Source: Adiantum capillus-veneris
Taxonomy: Eukaryota > Streptophyta > Polypodiopsida > Polypodiales > Pteridaceae
NCBI GenBank assembly: GCA_014529385.2
Contig: CM043969.1
Location: 36,033,446-36,097,445, forward strand
Reading direction: 5' to 3'
DNA length: 64,000 nucleotides
In this document: positions 58,094-64,000 of the stretch, piece after piece
How positions within the stretch are numbered: the stretch's first letter is position 1
How the letters are laid out: every line of letters starts with the position of its first letter
Made by a program: the position numbers and the translations under genes
The notes under the pieces: model-generated
Told to the model about the DNA's origin: nothing
What the model saw: only the letters and a program-made list of their open reading frames with translations
The model's database searches: none

Positions 58094-58313
58094 CTGTATC
58101 TTGCTATCTCTCTCTTGAAAATACATGCTCATGTATGTGTGCGTCTGTGTTATCTATGTGTATGTATGTATATTTGTGTTATTTCATTGTAATACTCATA
58201 CATAATGCAGATACACAATTACACTTAATTACGATATGCATACATAGTATATATACATACATAAATATCACAAATAACTAACACATTGTAATACTAGTAA
58301 AATTGAATGGAAG

Positions 58314-58319
58314 ACTTAC
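58314..58319 (-). promoter_or_regulatory. possible 5' splice donor (CAA|GTAAGT)
   Basis: On the minus strand ATCACGCAA is followed by GTAAGTCTTCCATTC. The equivalent place in copy 1 has CACAA and GTAAGTCGACTTGTCATTC. The exon upstream would run through 58321-58540 and appears non-coding. Confidence 0.5.
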
Positions 58320-58539
58320 TTGCGTGATCTGTTAAAGTCGATTCTTGTAGCGAGTTCTGGATGTATGCTGAGTTGATTTTCCTCTAATCCATTTGTAGAT
58401 ATGATTGTAACTTCTGTTTCTCAAAAATAGTAGTGTTGTTTAGTGATACACCTAATGGACATAAATGGTTTAAACTAGGACATGTAGACCAAAAATACAT
58501 GTATTTCTTTGGATGAATATATACACTTTTTGGTGACCC

Positions 58540-59030
58540 TTACCACAAGTGGTGGACCTTGAGACCAGTGGACTATAAGGACCTCCAAACAATACCTTGT
58601 ACACTCAATCCTTCTTGGTATCTAGGTTGGACAAGTGGTGGACCTTGTTCAAATTCTCTAACCACTCTCTCTAACATGGTGACATAATTTAGGTGTGATA
58701 AATTCATATCTATGCAAACTAATATCAGTTTAGGCTTGTTAATTTGAATTTGTTTGAATTTATGTACAATATAATGTTTTGAGGTTTGCATATTTGAATT
58801 TAGGTGGTATAATGATATCTTTTTGTGGTAAACTTGAATTTAAAATCAATTTCGCGTGGAATATTTTAAATTTAAGTAGTAAAATTTAAATTCTTATAAA
58901 AAAGTTTGAATTTTAAAATTTGGGCGGGATATTTTAAAATTTAGGCGGGATATTTAAGATTTGGGAGGAATATTTTAAATTTAGGCGGGAAGGTTTTGAA
59001 TTTATAGCGAGATCTCCCTTACATAAGAGA
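58540..59030 (-). other. AT-rich flank of array D with GGCGGGA boxes and lone cores
   Basis: Single core copies near 58547 and 58624, then AT-rich sequence. From 58915 to 58990 there are four to five phrases of the form AAATTTAGGCGGGATATTTT. This matches the flank of array A (10151-10440) in mirror orientation. It lies where the promoter of the transposase transcript would be expected. Confidence 0.7.
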
Positions 59031-62000
59031 GTATAGGTTGGACAAGTGGTGGACCTTCAAGCTAGAGCATCCATGCTACTATACATGATAGGTAGGGAAT
59101 CTAGTTGAATATTGTACGTATAATATATATGTAATAGATCTAGCTTGGACAAGTGGTGGACCTTGGAACAAAACCCCATGTAAAACATATCATGCACATT
59201 CCAAGTGGTCAAAAACAATATCATTTAAGATATAGCCTTATAGGTTGGACAAGTGGTGGACCTTAACACCCAGATATTCTTCATATAATGACATAGAGTG
59301 GAAAACTGGTGAATCTTGAGACCAAACCATGCTACTAGCGATAATAGCTTGGACAAGTGGTGGACCTTGAAAGTAAACCCCCCATCTACGAAATATAGTG
59401 GGTTTAAGGTATTTCGATGGAGCCTAGCATCTTGGAGACATCGTGCATCTTGCTTCTCTTCATGTTTCAATGGAGCCTATCTTGGACAAATGGTGGAGCA
59501 TCCTTCTCTCCATGTTTCAATGGACCCTAGCTTGGACAAGTGGTGGACCTTTGCTTCTCTCTATTATTCAATAGAGTTAGCTTGGACAAGTGGTGGACCT
59601 TGGAACCAAACCGCCATGTAAAACCTATCATGGTCACTCCAAGTGGTGAGAGAGAATAACCTTTAAGATATAGCCTTATAGGTTGGACAAGTGGTGGACC
59701 TTAACACCCTAATATTCTTAATATAATGACATAGAGCGAAAAAGTGGTGAATCTTGAGACAAAACCACTCATGCTACTAGCACTAATAGCTTGGACAAGC
59801 GGTGGACCTTGAACGTAAACCCCCCATGTTTCAATAGAGTTAGCTTCGACAAATGGTGAAGCATCCTTCTCACCATGTTTCAATGGAGCCTAGCTTAGAC
59901 AAGTGGTGGACCTTTGCTTCTCTCTATGATTCAATAGAGTTAGCTTGGACAAGTGGTGGATCTTGGAACCAAAGCCCCATGTAAAACCTATCATGATCAC
60001 TCCAAGTGGTAATAAAGAATAACCTTTAAGATGTAGCCTTATAGGTTGGACAAGTGGTGGACCTTTACACGCGCATATTCTTAATATAATGACATAGAGT
60101 GGAAAAATGGTGAATCTTGAGACAAAACCACTCATGCTACTAGTGATAATAGCTTGGACAAGTGGTGGACCTTGAATGTAAACCCCTCATCTATGACATA
60201 TCGTGGGTTTAATGTTTTTCAATGGAGCCTAGCATCTTGGAGACATGGTGCACCTTGCTTCTCCTCATGTTTGAATGGAGCCTACCTTGGATAAATGGTG
60301 GAGCATCCTTCTCTCCATGTTTCAATGGACCCTAGATTAGACAAGGGGTTGACCTTTGCTTCTCTCTATCTTTCATTAGAGTTAGCTTGGACAAGTGGTG
60401 GACCTTGGAACCAAACCCCCATGTAAAACCTATCATAATCACTCCAAGTAGTAAGAAAGAATAACCTTTAAGATGTAGCCTTATAGGTTGGACAAGTGGT
60501 GGACCTTAACACCCACATATTCTTAATAAAAGTGGTGAATCTTGAGACCAAACCACTCAGGCTATAACCAATAATAGCTTGGACAAGTGGTGGACCTTGA
60601 ATGTAAACCCCTCATCTACGAAATATCGTGGGTTTAATGGATTTCTATGGAGCCTAGCATCTTGGAGACATGGTGCAGCTTGCTTCTCGTCATGTTTCAA
60701 TGGAGCCTATCTTGGACAAATGGTGGAGCATCCTTCTCTCCATGTTTCAATGGACCCTAGCTTGGACAAGTGGTGGACCTTTGTTTCTCTCTATGTTTCA
60801 ATAGAGTTAGCTTGGACAAGTGGTGGACCTTGGAACCAAACCCCCATGTAAAACCTATAATGGTCACTCCAAGTGGTGAGAAAGAATGACCTTTAAGATA
60901 TAGCCTTATAGGTTGGACAAGTGGTGGACCTTAACACCCTAATATTATTAATATAATGACATAGAGTGAAAAAGTGGTGAATCTTGAGACCAAACCACTC
61001 AGGATACTAGCAATAATAGCTTGGACAAGTGGTGGACCTTGAATGTAAACCCCTCATCTATGACATATCGTGGGTTTAATGTTTTTCGATGGAGCCTAGC
61101 ATCTTGCAGACATGGTGCACCTTGCTTCTCCTCATGTTTCAATGGAGCCTACCTTGGACAAATGGTGGAGCATCCTTCTCTCCATGTTTCAATGGACCCT
61201 AGCTTAGACAAGGGGTGGACCTTTGCTTCTCTCTATGTTTCAATAGAGTTAGCTTGGACAAGTGGTGGACCTTGGAACCAAACCCCCATGTAAAACCTAT
61301 CATGGTCACTCGAAGTAGTAAGAAAGAATAACCTTTAAGACGTAGCCTTATAGGTTGGACAAGTGATGGACCTTAACACCCACATATTCTTAACAAAAGT
61401 GGTGAATCTTGAGACCAAACCATGCTACTAGCGATAATAGCTTGGACAAGTGGTGGACCTTGAAAGTAAACCCCCCATCTACGAAATATCGTGGGTTTAA
61501 GGTATTTTGATGGAGCCTAGCATCTTGGAAACATGGTGCATCTTGCTTCTCTTTATGTGTCAATGGAGCCTATCTTGGACAAATGGTGGAGCATCCTTCT
61601 CTCCATGTTTCAATGGACCCTAGCTTGGACAAGTGGTGGAGCTTTGCTTCTCTCTATTATTCAATAGAGTTAGCTTGGACAAGTGGTGGACCTTGGAACC
61701 AAACCGCCATGTAAAACCTATCATGGTCACTCCAAGTGGTGAAAAAGAATAACCTTTAAGACATAGCCTTATAGGTTGGACAAGTGGTGGACCTCAACAC
61801 CCTAATATACTTAATATAATGACATAGAGTGAAAAAGTGGTAAATCTTGAGACAAAACCACTCATGCTACTATCACTAATAGCTTGGACAAGTGGTGGAA
61901 CTTGAACGCAAACACCCCATGTTTCAATAGAGTTAGCTTTGACAAATGGTGGAGCATCCTTCTCTCCATGTTTCAATGGAGCCTAGCTTAGACAAGTGGT

Positions 62001-64000
62001 GGACCTTTGCTTCTCTCTATGATTCAATAGAGTTAGCTTGGACAAGTGGTGGATGTTGGAACCAAAGCCCCATGTAAAACCAATCATGGTCACTCCAAGT
62101 GGTAATAAAGAATAACCTTTAAGATGTAGCCTTATAGGTTGGACAAGTGGTGGACCTTAACACGCGCATATTTTTAATATAATGACATAGAGTGGAAAAA
62201 TGGTGAATCTTGAGACAAAACCAGTCATGCTACTAGCAATAATAGCTTGGACAAGTGGTGGACCTTGAATGTAAACCCCTCATCTACGAAATATCGTGGG
62301 TTTAATGTATTTCGATGGAGCCTAGCATCTTGGAGACATGGTGTAGCTTGCTTCTCGTCATGTTTCAATGGAGCCTACCTTGGACAAATGGTGGAGCATC
62401 CTTCTCTCCATGTTTCAATGGAGCCTAGCTTGGACAAGTGGTGGACCTTTGTTTCTCTCTATGTTTCAATAGAGTTAGCTTGGACAAGTGGTGGACCTTG
62501 GAACCAAACCCCCATGTAAAACCTATCATGGTCACTCCAAGTGGTGAGAAAGAATGACCTTTAAGATATAGCCTTATAGGTTGGACAAGTGGTGGACCTA
62601 AACACCCTAATATTCTTAATATAATGACATAGAGTGATAAAGTGGTGAATCTTGAGACAAAACCACTCATGCTACTAGCACTAATAGCTTGGACAAGTGT
62701 TGGACCTTGAATGTAAACCCCTCATCTACGACATATCGTGGGTTTAATGTTTTTCGATGGAGCCTAGCATCTTGGAGACATGGTGCACCCTGCTTCTCCT
62801 CATGTTTCAATGGAGCCTACCTTGGACAAATGGTGGAGAATCCTTCTCTCCACGTTTCAATGGACCCTAGCTTAGACAAGGAGTGGACCTTTGCTTCCCT
62901 CTATGTTTCAATAGAGTTAGCTTGGACAGGTGGTGGACCTTGGAACCAAACCCCCATGTAAAACCTATCATGGTCACTCCAAGTAGTAAGAAAGAATAAC
63001 CTTTAAGATGTAGCCTTATAGGTTGGACAAGTGGTGTATCTTAACACCCACATATTCTTAATAAAAGTGGTGAATCTTGAGACCAAACCACTCAGGCTAC
63101 TAGCAATAATAGCTTGGACAAGTGGTGGACCTTGAATGTAAACCCCTCATCTATGAAATATCGTGGCTTTAATGTATTTCGATGGAGCCTAGCATCTTGG
63201 AGACATGGTGCAACTTCCTTCTCATCATGTTTCAATGGAGCCTATCTTGGACAAATGGTGGAGCATCCTTCTCTCCATGTTTCAATGGACCCTAGCTTGG
63301 ACAAGTGGTGGACCTTTGTTTCTCTCTATGTTTCAATAGAGTTAGCTTGGACAAGTGGTGGACCTTGGAACCAAACCCCCATGTAAAACCTATCATGGTC
63401 ACTCCGAGTGGTGAGAAAGAATGACCTTTAAGATATAGCCTTATAGGTTGGACAAGTGGTGGACCTAAACACCCTAATATTCTTAATATAATGACATAGA
63501 GTGAAAAAGTGGTGAATCTTGAGACAAAACCACTCATGCTACTAGCACTAATAGCTTGGACAAGTGTTGGACCTTGAATGTAAACCCCTCATCTACGACA
63601 TATCCTGGGTTTAATGTTTTTCGATGGAGCCTAGCATCTTGGAGACATGGTGCACCTTGCTTCTCCTCATGTTTCAATGGAGCCTACCTTGGACAAATGG
63701 TGGAGAATCCTTCTCTCCATGTTTCAATGGACCCTAGCTTAGACAAGGGGTGGAACTTTGCTTCCCTCTATGTTTCAATAGAGTTAGCTTGGACAGGTGG
63801 TGGACCTTGGAACCAAACCCCCATGTAAAACCTATCATGGTCACTCCAAGTAGTAAGAAAGAATAACCTTTAAGATGTAGCCTTATAGGTTGGACAAGTG
63901 GTGGACCTTAACACCCACATATTCTTAATAAAAGTGGTGAATCTTGAGACCAAACCACTCAGGCTATAACCAATAATAGCTTGGACAAGTGGTGGACCTT
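59031..64000 (-). repeat. core-motif tandem array D (442/425-bp units, 867-bp higher-order repeat)
   Basis: Equivalent TTGGACAAGTG sites fall at 60579, 61021, 62247, 62689, 63114, 63556 and 63981, giving alternating 442 and 425 steps (867 per pair), with one irregular zone at 61440-62247. Within a 442-bp unit, intact or decayed cores lie about every 50-55 bp (for example 60712, 60762, 60812, then 60866, 60913 and 60966), with a longer 83-bp step at the start. The 90-aa ORFs that recur here are translations of the unit. The last ~1.7 kb repeats the preceding 867-bp unit almost exactly, which suggests recent amplification. Confidence 0.95.

Larger units (their letters stand above)
51254..64000 (-). 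mobile_element. large composite DNA transposon, copy 2 (runs off the right edge)
   Basis: From its terminus GTAAGACCATATTAGG at 51254: a tail, transposase gene (minus), array C, spacer with repeats, (TC)n, splice-donor-like site, AT-rich flank with GGCGGGA boxes, lone cores, then array D to the window end. It interrupts the protease of gypsy-3, so the insertion is real. The far terminus is not in the window, so total size is at least 12.7 kb. The order mirrors copy 1. Confidence 0.7.

Noticed and set aside
60579-63828. Recurring 90-aa ORFs (DKWWTLNVNPSS...) in array D
   Set aside because: They coincide exactly with the 442-bp repeat unit and begin inside the core at TTG, so they are repeat translation and not a gene family.
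1-64000. tRNA, rRNA or other structural RNA genes
   Set aside because: Only the short tRNA-complementary primer sites of retrotransposons were found. No cloverleaf or rRNA-like sequence was seen by eye.

Overview
The window is intergenic repeat sequence from a large plant genome. I see no intact host gene. Everything recognisable is transposable-element sequence. The initiator-Met-tRNA primer sites of the copia-type elements, the Asp-tRNA-like primer site of one gypsy element, roughly 3 kb gypsy LTRs and Tnp2-like fragments point to a land plant. A fern or other seed-free plant is my guess, not a demonstration.

Layout. 1-2571: 5' half of a minus-strand Ty1/copia element. 2572-3960: unrecognised sequence. 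3961-28008: a large composite element ('copy 1', + orientation) made of motif array A, an AT-rich flank with GGCGGGA boxes, a (GA)n tract, a spacer, array B, more array A, and a decayed DUF7869-like transposase gene. A full-length Ty3/gypsy element (14362-26070) is nested in it and carries its own 288-bp MITE. 28090-34700: a decayed Tnp2-like multi-exon transposase pseudogene (minus) with a 217-bp-arm foldback, a 702-bp mini LTR element and a 61-bp minisatellite. 34894-35007: a 114-bp TG...CA hairpin with a target duplication. 35106-36342: a piggyBac-like nonautonomous element. 36560-45724: a second gypsy element in the order pol-LTR-gag, its LTR interrupted by a 2.5-kb foldback copia derivative. 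45725-51253: a third gypsy element (5' LTR, PBS, gag, start of protease). 51254-64000: 'copy 2' of the composite element in the opposite orientation, holding the better preserved transposase gene, array C, the same kind of flank, and array D running off the window.

Main result. Four tandem arrays (A, B, C, D) have different unit lengths and different spacers but share one 18-bp core, GGTCCACCACTTGTCCAA. The order array / AT-rich GGCGGGA flank / lone core / splice-donor-like site / (GA)n / spacer / second array / transposase / common terminus occurs twice, in opposite orientations. I infer a large, apparently undescribed DNA transposon family in which the core may be the transposase-binding site, comparable in principle to the subterminal repeats of CACTA elements.

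The inferred order of events is: gypsy-2, then gypsy-3 inserted in its gag, then composite copy 2 inserted in the protease of gypsy-3. Separately, composite copy 1 was invaded by gypsy-1, which was invaded by a MITE. Several small elements with 5-bp target duplications but stub LTRs suggest repeated aberrant reverse transcription followed by normal integrase insertion.
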